The notes under the pieces were generated by a model. It was not told the DNA's origin. It made no database searches and saw only the letters and a program-made list of their open reading frames with translations. A DNA stretch of 64,000 bases from CADCTM01 sp049671305 (GTDB lineage: Bacteria > Cyanobacteriota > Cyanobacteriia > Cyanobacteriales > Coleofasciculaceae): assembly GCA_049671305.1 (NCBI GenBank), contig JBATUR010000032.1, positions 1 through 64,000 on the forward strand, in the 5' to 3' direction. Position numbers and translations under genes: made by a program. Below, one piece after another: positions 36,204 through 45,033 of this stretch (position 1 is the first letter of the stretch; each line of letters opens with the position of its first letter).

Positions 36204-37766
36204 ATGACGAAGGGGCAGATAATTCAGATAGTTAAGTCAAGTTGGGTATTGGGTGCGATCGCTTCTTTAACTGTTATCTTATTTGGCGGTTGGAGTGGCA
36301 CTGTAATTGGCTGGCTTTTGGGTACAGGGGCGGGATTAGTTGCTTGTCAAGGAAAGCATATTCCTACTCCTTCTCTTGGGGCAAAAATTGGCGCGACGGC
36401 GGGATTGATTTTAGGAATTTGGCTATTTATTGCTAGTATTTTGGAAGGATTCGTAGTTCGTCCACTTTCTGGGCAATCATCTCGCTCAATTGTTGAAATT
36501 CTCCAATTTGGTATTAGTGCTTTAGTAGTTACAACTTTAGCTGCTACGATAATTGCTGCTTTACAAGCATTACCAAATCCCCGCAAACAACAAGCAACTT
36601 TAGTGACGATAGCGTTTATTTTAATTATTTTTCCTTTTGTCGATCAAGTAGCGAGAACTAGTTGGATTGCCACTACTATTGAAATTTTAATTTATGTCAT
36701 CCTCGCTTTGGGATTAAATATTACAGTTGGCTTTGCCGGCTTATTAGACTTAGGTTATGCTGCCTTTTTTGCGATTGGGGCTTATACTACAGGTTTGTTG
36801 TCCTCATCACAGCTTGGTATTCAGTGGAATTTTTGGTTTGTCTTGCCGATTGCTGCGGTTGTGGCGGCGTTAGCTGGAGTGATTTTGGGAACACCAACAT
36901 TACGACTGCGGGGAGATTATTTAGCGATTGTTACTTTGGGATTTGGCGAAATTGTCCCAATTATTTTGCGTAATTTAACAGAAGTTAGGATTGATGAACC
37001 CATCTCAAAACTATTAGGAACTATCTTCGGGCATCCAGAATGGGGAATTTGTTTATTGGGATGTACCAAGCCTATTAATATTACCAACGGTGAAGCTGGA
37101 ATTAACCCAATTGGTCGCCCATCTTTGCCTTTTGTTGGCACTTTTGAATCTAGTAATTATCTACCTTGGTATTACCTGATCTTACTATTAGTCGTATTTT
37201 CCTACTTTATGATTGCCCGTCTTCGTGATTCTAGATTAGGGCGGTCTTGGACGGCAATTCGGGAAGATGAACTAGCCGCCAGTGCAATGGGTATTAACTT
37301 AGTTAAAACTAAGCTACTTGCTTTTGCAATGGGGGCAACTTTTTCGGGATTTGGTGGTGCTTTTTATGCTGCTTATATTAGTGCAATTTTTCCTACTGTC
37401 TTCGGTTTTTCTGTCTCTGTAATCATTCTGTGTATGGTAATTTTGGGCGGTTTAGGTAATATGACTGGGGTAATTTTGGGCGGCATTATTATTATGTCTG
37501 CAGATAGATTATATCTACCGCAACTCGCTAAAGTTTTAAAAGATTTTCTTAATACATCGGTGTTGCCTAATATTGCTAATCCTCAATTAAAAGATTTTAT
37601 TGCCACGAGTCTTGATCCGATTCAGATGCGCTTGTTTTTATTTGGTTTAACGTTGGTAGTTATGATGATTGTGCGCCCACAAGGATTAGTACCGGATGCG
37701 ATGCGTCAAGCTGAACTTCGTGAGGAGGCAAGTAATGAGTCGTTAGCGGATGCGAGAAGTCAGTAA
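36204..37766 (+). CDS. livM: Amino-acid ABC transporter permease LivM/NatC type
   Basis: Second permease of the importer, 520 residues. The LivM domain begins near residue 165 (ALGLNITVGFAGLLDLGYAAF) and includes LRLRGDYLAIVTLGFGEI and VIILCMVILGGLGNMTG. The first 160 residues add about four extra helices, longer than in the short LivM of many bacteria; cyanobacterial NatC-type proteins are long. A C-terminal tail (RQAELREEASNESLADARSQ) is cytoplasmic. It lies 86 bp after livH. Confidence 0.9.
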   Translation: MTKGQIIQIVKSSWVLGAIASLTVILFGGWSGTVIGWLLGTGAGLVACQGKHIPTPSLGAKIGATAGLILGIWLFIASILEGFVVRPLSGQSSRSIVEILQFGISALVVTTLAATIIAALQALPNPRKQQATLVTIAFILIIFPFVDQVARTSWIATTIEILIYVILALGLNITVGFAGLLDLGYAAFFAIGAYTTGLLSSSQLGIQWNFWFVLPIAAVVAALAGVILGTPTLRLRGDYLAIVTLGFGEIVPIILRNLTEVRIDEPISKLLGTIFGHPEWGICLLGCTKPINITNGEAGINPIGRPSLPFVGTFESSNYLPWYYLILLLVVFSYFMIARLRDSRLGRSWTAIREDELAASAMGINLVKTKLLAFAMGATFSGFGGAFYAAYISAIFPTVFGFSVSVIILCMVILGGLGNMTGVILGGIIIMSADRLYLPQLAKVLKDFLNTSVLPNIANPQLKDFIATSLDPIQMRLFLFGLTLVVMMIVRPQGLVPDAMRQAELREEASNESLADARSQ

Positions 37767-37826
37767 ATTTAAGTAAAAAAACCACAGATGAGTTTTTGGT
37801 TTTAAACAAATTTATCCAAGGAGTCG

Positions 37827-38618
37827 GTGATGGCACTTTTAGAAGCACGTCAACTTACCATGCAATTTGGAGGATTAACAGCAGTTAAGCAAGTTGATCT
37901 TACTCTAGAACAAGGCTCAATTGCTAGTTTAATTGGTCCAAATGGAGCCGGAAAAACGACTTTTTTCAATATGCTCACGGGTATTTATGTGCCAACTTCT
38001 GGAATACTACGACTGAATAATCGCGATATTACTGGTGCAAGTCCTGATAAGCTGACTAGCATGGGTATTGCACGGACATTTCAAAATATCCGTTTGTTTA
38101 ATAATATGACGGTTTTAGAAAATATTTTGGTAGGCGGGCATTGTCGTTTAAAAACAGGTTTATTGGGGGCTTTACTGCGTACAACTGCTGTAATTCAAGA
38201 AGAAAGAAAAGCTAGACAAAAAGCCTTAAGTTTGCTGGATTTTGTCAGTTTAGGTGCAACAAAAGCCAATGAATTGGCAAAAAATCTTTCTTATGGAGAT
38301 CAACGACGATTGGAAATTGCTAGGGCGTTAGCATCTGAACCCAAAATATTACTATTAGATGAACCGACGGCGGGAATGAATCCTAATGAAACGGCAGATT
38401 TGACTCGTTTTATTTACCAGATTCGTGATGAGTTGAATTTGAGTATTTTGCTGATTGAACATGATATGAAAGTGGTGATGGGTATAAGCGATCGCGTTAG
38501 TGTCATGGAATATGGCTCAAAAATTGCCGAAGGAACTCCTACGGAAGTTCGTGCTGATCCTCGCGTAATTGAGGCATATTTAGGCAAAGAAGATGCAGAA
38601 GAAACTATTAATAATTAG
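37827..38618 (+). CDS. livG: Amino-acid ABC transporter ATPase LivG/NatA type
   Basis: First of two ATPases driving the importer. Walker A GPNGAGKTT, Q-loop IARTFQNIRLFNNMT, signature LSYGDQRRLEIARAL (LSYG in place of LSGG is usual for LivG), Walker B ILLLDEPTAGMNPNE and the switch His in LLIEHDMKVVM. The 263-residue length is normal. A GGAG lies upstream of the ATG at 37829; the neighbouring ATG at 37827-37829 context makes the start safe to within one codon. Confidence 0.92.
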   Translation: MMALLEARQLTMQFGGLTAVKQVDLTLEQGSIASLIGPNGAGKTTFFNMLTGIYVPTSGILRLNNRDITGASPDKLTSMGIARTFQNIRLFNNMTVLENILVGGHCRLKTGLLGALLRTTAVIQEERKARQKALSLLDFVSLGATKANELAKNLSYGDQRRLEIARALASEPKILLLDEPTAGMNPNETADLTRFIYQIRDELNLSILLIEHDMKVVMGISDRVSVMEYGSKIAEGTPTEVRADPRVIEAYLGKEDAEETINN

Positions 38619-38650
38619 TATTTAAGATTTATGGTAATCAGCTAATAACT

Positions 38651-39358
38651 ATGCTAGAAATTAAAGACCTTCATACTTATTACGGCAATATTCATGCCCT
38701 CAAAGGCATTTCCTTGCAAGTTGAGCAAGGAGAAGTCGTAACTTTAATTGGCAGTAATGGTGCTGGCAAAACAACAACTCTCCGCACGATTCAAGGACTC
38801 ATAAAGCCCCGTGAAGGCAAAATTCTGTTTGAAGGGGGTTTGCTCAATAGCTTATCTACACAGGCGATTGTACGTTTAGGTATATCCCAAAGTCCAGAAG
38901 GACGCTTAATTTTTCCTCGTATGACTGTGCAAGAAAATCTGGAAATGGGTGCTTTTTCTCGTAATGATACTTTAGGAATTAAATCAGATACAGAACGAGT
39001 TTTAAATCTTTTTCCCCGCTTAAGAGAAAGATTTAATCAAAAAGGCGGCACAATGAGTGGTGGCGAACAACAAATGTTAGCAATTGGTCGGGCAATGATG
39101 TCACGTCCTCGCTTACTATTATTAGATGAACCAAGTATGGGTTTAGCACCAATCTTAGTAAATCAAATCTTTTCGATTATTCGGGAAATTAACGAACAAG
39201 GTACAACTGTTTTATTAGTTGAACAAAATGCTCGTATGGCATTAACAGTTGCTAATCGAGCTTATGTTTTGCAAACTGGTGAAATAGTTCTTGCAGGTGG
39301 GGCTAAAGATTTGCAGACAAATGAAACTGTTCGTAAGGCTTATTTGGGGGAAAGTTAA
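38651..39358 (+). CDS. livF: Amino-acid ABC transporter ATPase LivF/NatE type
   Basis: Second ATPase of the importer, 235 residues. Walker A GSNGAGKTT, then ISQSPEGRLIFPRMTVQENLEMGA (a LivF hallmark), signature MSGGEQQMLAIGRAMM, Walker B LLLLDEPSMGLAP, and LLVEQNARMAL. It lies 32 bp after livG and closes the cluster. No hairpin follows at once. Confidence 0.94.
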   Translation: MLEIKDLHTYYGNIHALKGISLQVEQGEVVTLIGSNGAGKTTTLRTIQGLIKPREGKILFEGGLLNSLSTQAIVRLGISQSPEGRLIFPRMTVQENLEMGAFSRNDTLGIKSDTERVLNLFPRLRERFNQKGGTMSGGEQQMLAIGRAMMSRPRLLLLDEPSMGLAPILVNQIFSIIREINEQGTTVLLVEQNARMALTVANRAYVLQTGEIVLAGGAKDLQTNETVRKAYLGES

Positions 39359-39444
39359 GTGAGAAAGGTATTATTTTAGTGATTCTTTTGTTTGGCTAGT
39401 TATTTCTGGAAGTTAAATTAAGAGCAATTACAACACTTTCACAA

Positions 39445-39573
39445 TCAGTTGTTGCTTTCCCAAAGCTGAAATAAGAGCAACTGCTTGTTTTGACTTAAAC
39501 TGAAGTCTTTCCCCACTATGCTGGGCAAGGCTTCTGGGTGAAGGTATCCAGATTTGATGAGGTTTTCAGACAT
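39445..39573 (-). CDS. Candidate 42-residue peptide gene
   Basis: The ATG at 39573 has a strong ribosome binding site, AGGAG, 7 bases upstream (read on the minus strand). The frame is open for 42 codons to TGA at 39445. The peptide begins MSENLIKSGYLHPEAL and ends with a Gln/Leu-rich stretch and WESNN. I recognise no family. An extended hairpin lies upstream of the ribosome binding site (39617-39657). It could be a leader or signalling peptide, a short regulator, or a chance frame. Confidence 0.4.
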   Translation of the reverse strand: MSENLIKSGYLHPEALPSIVGKDFSLSQNKQLLLFQLWESNN

Positions 39574-39616
39574 GATGATACTCCTGTTTTGGGGTGGAAA
39601 TTAAGCCCAAAATATT

Positions 39617-39657
39617 AGCCACCCCGCTTTTTTTGCTATAGTAAAGCCGGAGTGGCT
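39617..39657. promoter_or_regulatory. Imperfect hairpin upstream of the 42-aa frame
   Basis: AGCCACCCCGCTTT and AAAGCCGGAGTGGCT pair with one mismatch and one bulge around a 12-base centre with a T-run. It could be a leader structure for the small minus-strand gene. As a terminator it is weak, because the T-run is in the loop. Confidence 0.4.
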
Positions 39658-39863
39658 AGGGGAGTGTTGACAGTTGGGGGATTAGCCGCCCTCAAGCTGG
39701 TGGAATAGCTTTTGAGTGGCGCTAAGTTTTTTAGGTGGTTATTTATTTGAGATTACTGATTTAGGTTGAGTGATATTTGCGATTGGGTCAAGTTTTATTT
39801 ACAAATCCTTGGAATATTTTACCCCACCTTGCTCTCCTAACTCCGAACAACTTCTAAGTCAGG

Positions 39864-40940
39864 TTATCTGACAGACCAATCTTCTAGAGCCATTTGTACC
39901 ATTCCTTCTATAGAGGTAAAATCAGAGTGGCTAACAGGTCTTAACTGCTGGCGAGATTTCATGTACTTCCGGTAGTTGATATAGTAATCTTCAAAGCTAT
40001 TAAATGTCTTATCAATGTCAGGTGCTTTTAGGGGATATCGTAATGGTAAACCCAATGTTTTACTCAATGTACTGTTTAGGTCTCGTAACTCTGTCACATT
40101 GACAAAATCTTCAGTATTCACGTTTATTCCACCTACTTTCTTTGTCCATCTGTAACTTCGTGGATTAACTTCAACTGTTGGCAAGTAAACTATTAAACTT
40201 AGCTTTGCATTTGGAAAATTTATACCGTAGCTATAAGTGAACTCAGCACAAATTTTGTTATTTAGGATTTGCCCTTGTCTGTTATATTTAGCAAACTCAA
40301 CTGTTTTAGTAACATTATCTGAATATGTGGTGTAGCTATCAAACCTAATATCTGAACTATAAGACAGTATTCTCTGAATGATTGAAAGTAATCTTTTTCG
40401 TATTTCTGGTTTATCTAGCAAATATCCTTGTATAAATGATGGGAGAGAATCAAATAGTGAATCTTCAATTATTTCAATTTTTACTTTAGAAAATACAGCG
40501 TTACCATTTTTGACTATTAAATAATAGTTATCGTCTGAATTCTTATTTATTTCATATGTTAAAAGTAAACAATTTTGTAATTTGCTTTCAGCATAGGCTT
40601 TTGTAGGAGACGAGAAGCTTGATGCTATAGCTATTGTAATAAATTCTTTACTGAAATCAATACCTAAAAATTCTTTAACTTTTGGTTGTTCATCCATTAA
40701 ATGTTTTTTGTATCTTACTAGTTGATCTATACAATCTTTGCCGCCTCCTTTCTTAAGTTCTATAATTACCAATTGACCTAGAGAATTTACAGCCAGAATA
40801 TCCGATCTGTTCTCTTTATTTATGATGTGCTGCTTTTTGATTCTACGGATATTAAGTAAAGATTCAAGATGTAGCCAAATGAATTCTTCTAGCAAAGCTT
40901 CAGATTTAAATAAAAACTTTCCTTTTGATTGTCTTAACAT
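39864..40940 (-). CDS. NucS/DUF91-like nuclease domain protein
   Basis: A 358-residue protein. Residues about 10-130 hold a PD-(D/E)xK-like nuclease core seen as RSDILAVNSLGQLVIIELKKG: Asp, then Glu-x-Lys, followed by DCIDQLVRYKKHL. This matches endonuclease NucS/DUF91-like domains. The rest, rich in Asn and Tyr, I do not recognise. NucS acts on mismatched or branched DNA, but a stand-alone gene in an accessory patch could also be a defence nuclease. It has a lower GC content than the adjacent transporter genes by eye. Confidence 0.65.
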   Translation of the reverse strand: MLRQSKGKFLFKSEALLEEFIWLHLESLLNIRRIKKQHIINKENRSDILAVNSLGQLVIIELKKGGGKDCIDQLVRYKKHLMDEQPKVKEFLGIDFSKEFITIAIASSFSSPTKAYAESKLQNCLLLTYEINKNSDDNYYLIVKNGNAVFSKVKIEIIEDSLFDSLPSFIQGYLLDKPEIRKRLLSIIQRILSYSSDIRFDSYTTYSDNVTKTVEFAKYNRQGQILNNKICAEFTYSYGINFPNAKLSLIVYLPTVEVNPRSYRWTKKVGGINVNTEDFVNVTELRDLNSTLSKTLGLPLRYPLKAPDIDKTFNSFEDYYINYRKYMKSRQQLRPVSHSDFTSIEGMVQMALEDWSVR

Positions 40941-41127
40941 ATAAATTTAGTAGCAATCGGTATACAAAAACGTTATTTTTAGATTGTAAACTAATCAATA
41001 TTGTACATTAGTTTCATCCGAGCGCCTTTTGGATAGCTTTGCACAATGTGTTCGCCTTTTTGAATCGGGATATCTTCACGTGAAGCTAGCCATAATAATC
41101 AAACCCACAAAGCATTTCTAAACTGCC

Positions 41128-41406
41128 ATGACAACCCCACTGCCCCTAAAGCTTCAGAATCTACCTGCCACCTTTCCTATCGAAGGTGCAGTCCGAATCG
41201 AATTAGTTGAAGGGGTACCAACTTTTCGCGCTTCTAGTGTTGTCCAAACTCGAATTGAAACCCTACTATTCAAACAACAAACAGAATTACTCAATTCTGA
41301 CGAAGAACAAGAACTAGACGCTTTTGAAGAAATAGATGATTACCTAAGTTTTCTCAATCGCGTCGTTCGCAATCTGTCCCTTACTGAAGATGAACGGATT
41401 ATATAA
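41128..41406 (+). CDS. Small acidic protein paired with HNH nuclease
   Basis: A 92-residue protein with no domain I recognise. It is acidic in the second half (LNSDEEQELDAFEEIDDYL). Its stop lies 2 bases before the TTG start of an HNH nuclease gene, so the two are one transcript and probably translationally coupled. By arrangement it could be an antitoxin or a specificity partner, which is inference only. Confidence 0.7.
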   Translation: MTTPLPLKLQNLPATFPIEGAVRIELVEGVPTFRASSVVQTRIETLLFKQQTELLNSDEEQELDAFEEIDDYLSFLNRVVRNLSLTEDERII

Positions 41407-41408
41407 AG

Positions 41409-41864
41409 TTGGCGAACCCTCGTAAAATTCCTGAAGTCATTCGGCATCAAGTACGACAAAGAGCAGAATTATTATGTGAATACTGTCACGCATCAGAACA
41501 ATGGCAGTATGTGCTATTCACAGTCGATCACATAATCCCAATTGCTCAAAATGGAAAGGATAACTTGAACAATTTGGCTTTAGCTTGTTTTCATTGCAAC
41601 CGCAGGAAATCGGCTAAAACAACAGCTATAGATCCCCAATTCGGCGTAGAAGTACCGCTGTTCAATCCTCGAAAAAGCTCTTGGAGTGATCATTTTATTT
41701 GGTCTACTGATAGACTTTCCATTATTGGTTTCACGCCAACGGGAAGAGCTACAGTAGCAATCCTTAATTTAAATCGAGAAAGAATTTTAAATGTTCGTGC
41801 GGCTGACTTAGAAATTGGGCGTCATCCACCAGTAGGCGATCCGATTCAGGATGCAAATGGGTAG
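41409..41864 (+). CDS. HNH endonuclease
   Basis: A 151-residue protein with a complete HNH finger: CEYCHASEQWQYVLFTVDHI (zinc cysteines and His) then NNLALACFHCNRRKS. These are the markers of McrA-type HNH nucleases. The start is probably the TTG at 41409 just after the upstream stop; there is no ATG near the conserved N-terminus. It is coupled to the acidic gene in front. Restriction, homing or toxin roles are all open. Confidence 0.82.
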   Translation: MANPRKIPEVIRHQVRQRAELLCEYCHASEQWQYVLFTVDHIIPIAQNGKDNLNNLALACFHCNRRKSAKTTAIDPQFGVEVPLFNPRKSSWSDHFIWSTDRLSIIGFTPTGRATVAILNLNRERILNVRAADLEIGRHPPVGDPIQDANG

Positions 41865-42003
41865 TTCTTTGTTAAATCGTAGAGACACACGTAAATCTTA
41901 TCAATTGCCCCTAACCTGCTATCTTGAGCTAGCCAAAAACCTGACTTACTGTTAAATCCAACTTAATTTCTTCTAAATTGATTGGGATAGTGAAACCGTC
42001 ATT

Positions 42004-42582
42004 TTATTTCCAGATAAATTCTAAATTTAAAACAAATTCTGGCAAAACATCTTCCCCTAATAACTCAGTCGGATTTTCCAACACTTCTACAGCTTTACCT
42101 TGACGATAAACTTCAACTAAACGGTTTTTCCGATTAATTAGCCAACCTAGCTTTGCGCCATTGTCTATATACTCTCGCAATTTAGCTTGTGTTTCTTTTA
42201 AACGATCAGTTGGTGACATCAACTCTCAAACAAAATCAGGTACAGTTGGCGGAAACTTCTGCTTTTCTTTCTCAGTTAAAGCATCCCAACGCTCCTGTTT
42301 AATCCAAGCAACATCAGGGGAACGATCTGCACCATTAGGAAAATGAAAACAAGTTGAAGAATCAAAGATTACCCCAAGCTTAGTTTGTCGATTCCAAATA
42401 CCAAAATCTATGGTGATTTCTGCATTAAATTTTCCTGTTTCTCCTCCAGTTGGTGGCACGATGACAATTTCTCCTTTGGCGTTGCGCTCAAATTTGATGT
42501 CAGGATTAGCCCGACAAAGGTCATAAAATTGATCTTCAGTTAATTTAATAATTGAATTAAAATTAATAGTAATAGCTGTCAT
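42004..42582 (-). pseudogene. Uma2 family nuclease with an in-frame stop
   Basis: Uma2 (DUF820) proteins have a PD-(D/E)xK fold and are numerous in cyanobacteria; their role is unknown. From MTAITINFNSIIKL the frame runs through SPDVAWIKQERWDAL to FPPTVPDFV, then TGA (42226-42228, minus strand), and goes on in the same frame as ELMSPTDRLKETQ to the normal end. Family members read straight through here (PDFVxELxSPSD). One substitution explains the break and no bases are lost. Confidence 0.85.
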
Positions 42583-42745
42583 AGTAAGTTTAAAAAATTA
42601 AAGTGTTACCTAATATTTTAAATGATAGCGAAAGTGTTGCCGAACGTAGTTCAGCGCTGCTGCATAGCGCAGATTGCCTATTTCCACTTTCTACAACCCC
42701 AATTGTCTTGATACGCTGGAATTAGTACAAGTCTCAACAATTTAG

Positions 42746-44116
42746 ATGATAGTTCAAGCTGAAACCATAGCCGCGATCGCTACTGCCGTTGTGCCACAAC
42801 AAGGTAGTGTCGGAATTGTGCGACTATCAGGCAAAGATGCGATCGCCATTGCACATTCTCTCTTCCACGCACCAGGGCAGCATTGGGCAACTCACCGCAT
42901 TCTCTACGGCTATATCCGCCACCCTCAAACCCAGCAACTCATCGATGAAGCCCTACTCCTGCTCATGGAATCGCCGCGCTCCTACACCCGCGAAGATGTG
43001 GTAGAATTCCACTGTCACGGTGGTATAATGCCCGTCCAGCAAGTATTACAGTTATGCCTCGAAGCCGGCGCAAAATTAGCACAACCAGGCGAATTTACCC
43101 TGCGTGCCTTCTTAAACGGACGACTAGATTTAACCCAAGCTGAAAGTATTGCAGATTTAGTGGGTTCCCGCTCACCCGCCGCCGCCCAAGCTGCACTAGT
43201 TGGGTTGCAAGGAAAACTCGCCCTACCAATTCGACTCCTCAGATCCACCTGTTTAGATATTTTGGCAGAAATTGAAGCCAGAATTGACTTTGAAGAAGAT
43301 TTACCGCCACTAGATGAAGCCGCCGTTATCGCCCAACTAGAGCAAGTATTAGCCGAAGTTAGCCGCATATTAGCAACTGCAGATCGAGGAGAATTATTAC
43401 GCAGTGGCTTAAAAGTAGCCATAGTCGGGCGCCCTAATGTGGGAAAATCAAGCTTATTAAATGCTTGGAGTAAAAGCGATCGCGCCATTGTCACCGACTT
43501 ACCAGGCACAACCCGTGATGTCATTGAGTCACAGCTAGTTGTTGGCGGCATACCCGTGCAAGTATTAGATACCGCAGGCATACGAGAAACCTCAGATCAA
43601 GTAGAAATAATCGGAGTAGAGCGATCGCATCGTGCCGCAAAACTCGCTGACTTAATTCTACTCACCATCGACGCCTCAAAAGGATGGACTCCAGAAGATA
43701 GCGCTATTTATCAACAAGTACAAGATCGTCCCTTAATATTAGTAATTAACAAAATAGACCTTGCACCCAACAGCAACCCAAACTTTCCTAAGCAAATCAA
43801 ACATATCATTAAAGCCGCCGCCGCCCTCAACCAAGGCATAGATAAACTAGAAAAAGCCATACTCGAAACCATACATCTCGATAACCTACAAGCCGCAGAT
43901 TTAGACATAGCCATCAACCAACGCCAAGCAGCAGCATTAACCAGCGCCAAAACATCTTTGCAACAAGTGCAAGAAACCATTACTCAAAACCTACCATTAG
44001 ATTTTTGGACAATTGATTTGCGGGGTGCAATTCAAGCACTCGGAGAAATTACCGGAGAAGAAGTGACAGAATCTGTACTCGATCGCATTTTTAGCCGTTT
44101 TTGCATTGGTAAATAA
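42746..44116 (+). CDS. mnmE: tRNA modification GTPase MnmE
   Basis: With MnmG it adds the carboxymethylaminomethyl group at wobble U34 of tRNA. Its 456 residues carry an N-terminal tetrahydrofolate-binding domain (about 1-120), helical domain and G domain with GRPNVGKSSLLN (G1), PGTTRD (G2), DTAG (G3) and NKID (G4). It ends in the conserved FCIGK motif, whose Cys is needed for activity. It is the first core gene after the 39-42 kb accessory stretch. The ATG start at 42746 matches the family N-terminus (TIAAIATAVVPQQGSVGIV). Confidence 0.97.
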   Translation: MIVQAETIAAIATAVVPQQGSVGIVRLSGKDAIAIAHSLFHAPGQHWATHRILYGYIRHPQTQQLIDEALLLLMESPRSYTREDVVEFHCHGGIMPVQQVLQLCLEAGAKLAQPGEFTLRAFLNGRLDLTQAESIADLVGSRSPAAAQAALVGLQGKLALPIRLLRSTCLDILAEIEARIDFEEDLPPLDEAAVIAQLEQVLAEVSRILATADRGELLRSGLKVAIVGRPNVGKSSLLNAWSKSDRAIVTDLPGTTRDVIESQLVVGGIPVQVLDTAGIRETSDQVEIIGVERSHRAAKLADLILLTIDASKGWTPEDSAIYQQVQDRPLILVINKIDLAPNSNPNFPKQIKHIIKAAAALNQGIDKLEKAILETIHLDNLQAADLDIAINQRQAAALTSAKTSLQQVQETITQNLPLDFWTIDLRGAIQALGEITGEEVTESVLDRIFSRFCIGK

Positions 44117-44276
44117 CTTAATACCCACAACCAGAGAAATATTACCCGATTACAACAAGCTCAAAATGTAGAGACGTTGCCGCTCTTCGTCTTTAGCCTA
44201 CCGATTTATGAGAAAATAGACTTAACTTTTTTTAATAAATAGTTTAATCAAAATTCTCCCCCACTAGTAGAAAAAA

Positions 44277-44957
44277 ATGGCAACAGACTACCCAGATATA
44301 GATATTGCCCCTTTAATTGACCATGCCCTACTCAATCCCGATGCTACACCAGAGCAAGTCGAAAAGTGCTGCCAAGAAGCCGATCGCTATCAATTCGCCA
44401 GCGTCTGCGTCTACCCTGTATATGTCAGGCAAGCAGCAGATTATCTGCACAACAAAAATCCCCAAGTTTGTACAGTAATTGGCTTCCCCACCGGGGCAAC
44501 AACAGCCGCCAGCAAGCTCTACGAAGCCCAAGAAGCCGTGGATAATGGGGCAACCGAGCTGGATGTCGTTTTGCATATTGGAGGCTTAAAAGCAGGCAAA
44601 ACCGATGAACTATATCGAGAAATAGCCGAGATTTGCAGCGAAACCGGTCAAATTGTCAAGGTAATTTTAGAAACCGCCCTACTGACAGATGCCGAAAAAC
44701 AACTAGCTGCGGAAATATGTATGGATGCTGGGGCGCAATATTTGAAAACTAGCACAGGTTGGCAAGGAGGAGCAACCGTGGCAGATGTGCGACTCTTGAA
44801 GCAATTTACACAAGGACAAATTGGCATTAAAGCAGCAGGCGGCATTCGTACCATAGAACAAGCATTAGATTTAGTCATCGCCGGTGCAACCAGACTGGGA
44901 ACCTCCCGTGGTCCAGAATTACTACGACAGCACGATAGGCTGGAAATGGATGGGTAA
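44277..44957 (+). CDS. deoC: Deoxyribose-phosphate aldolase
   Basis: Cleaves 2-deoxyribose 5-phosphate to acetaldehyde and glyceraldehyde 3-phosphate. The Schiff-base Lys lies in QYLKTSTGWQGGA and the second Lys in GIKAAGGIRT. IGFPTGA and ELDVVLHIG are also conserved. At 226 residues it has the normal length. It is 77 bp ahead of recO on the same strand, an order I recall in other cyanobacteria. Confidence 0.96.
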   Translation: MATDYPDIDIAPLIDHALLNPDATPEQVEKCCQEADRYQFASVCVYPVYVRQAADYLHNKNPQVCTVIGFPTGATTAASKLYEAQEAVDNGATELDVVLHIGGLKAGKTDELYREIAEICSETGQIVKVILETALLTDAEKQLAAEICMDAGAQYLKTSTGWQGGATVADVRLLKQFTQGQIGIKAAGGIRTIEQALDLVIAGATRLGTSRGPELLRQHDRLEMDG

Positions 44958-45033
44958 TCAGTAATTGTGGTAGAGATTACCAAGCCTAAAAATAGTAATA
45001 AAAGCCCTAAAACTTCCAACTGCCAATTCTCTA

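Noticed and set aside
43015..43581. 188-codon frame antisense to mnmE
   Set aside because: Shadow frame of a well-conserved gene.
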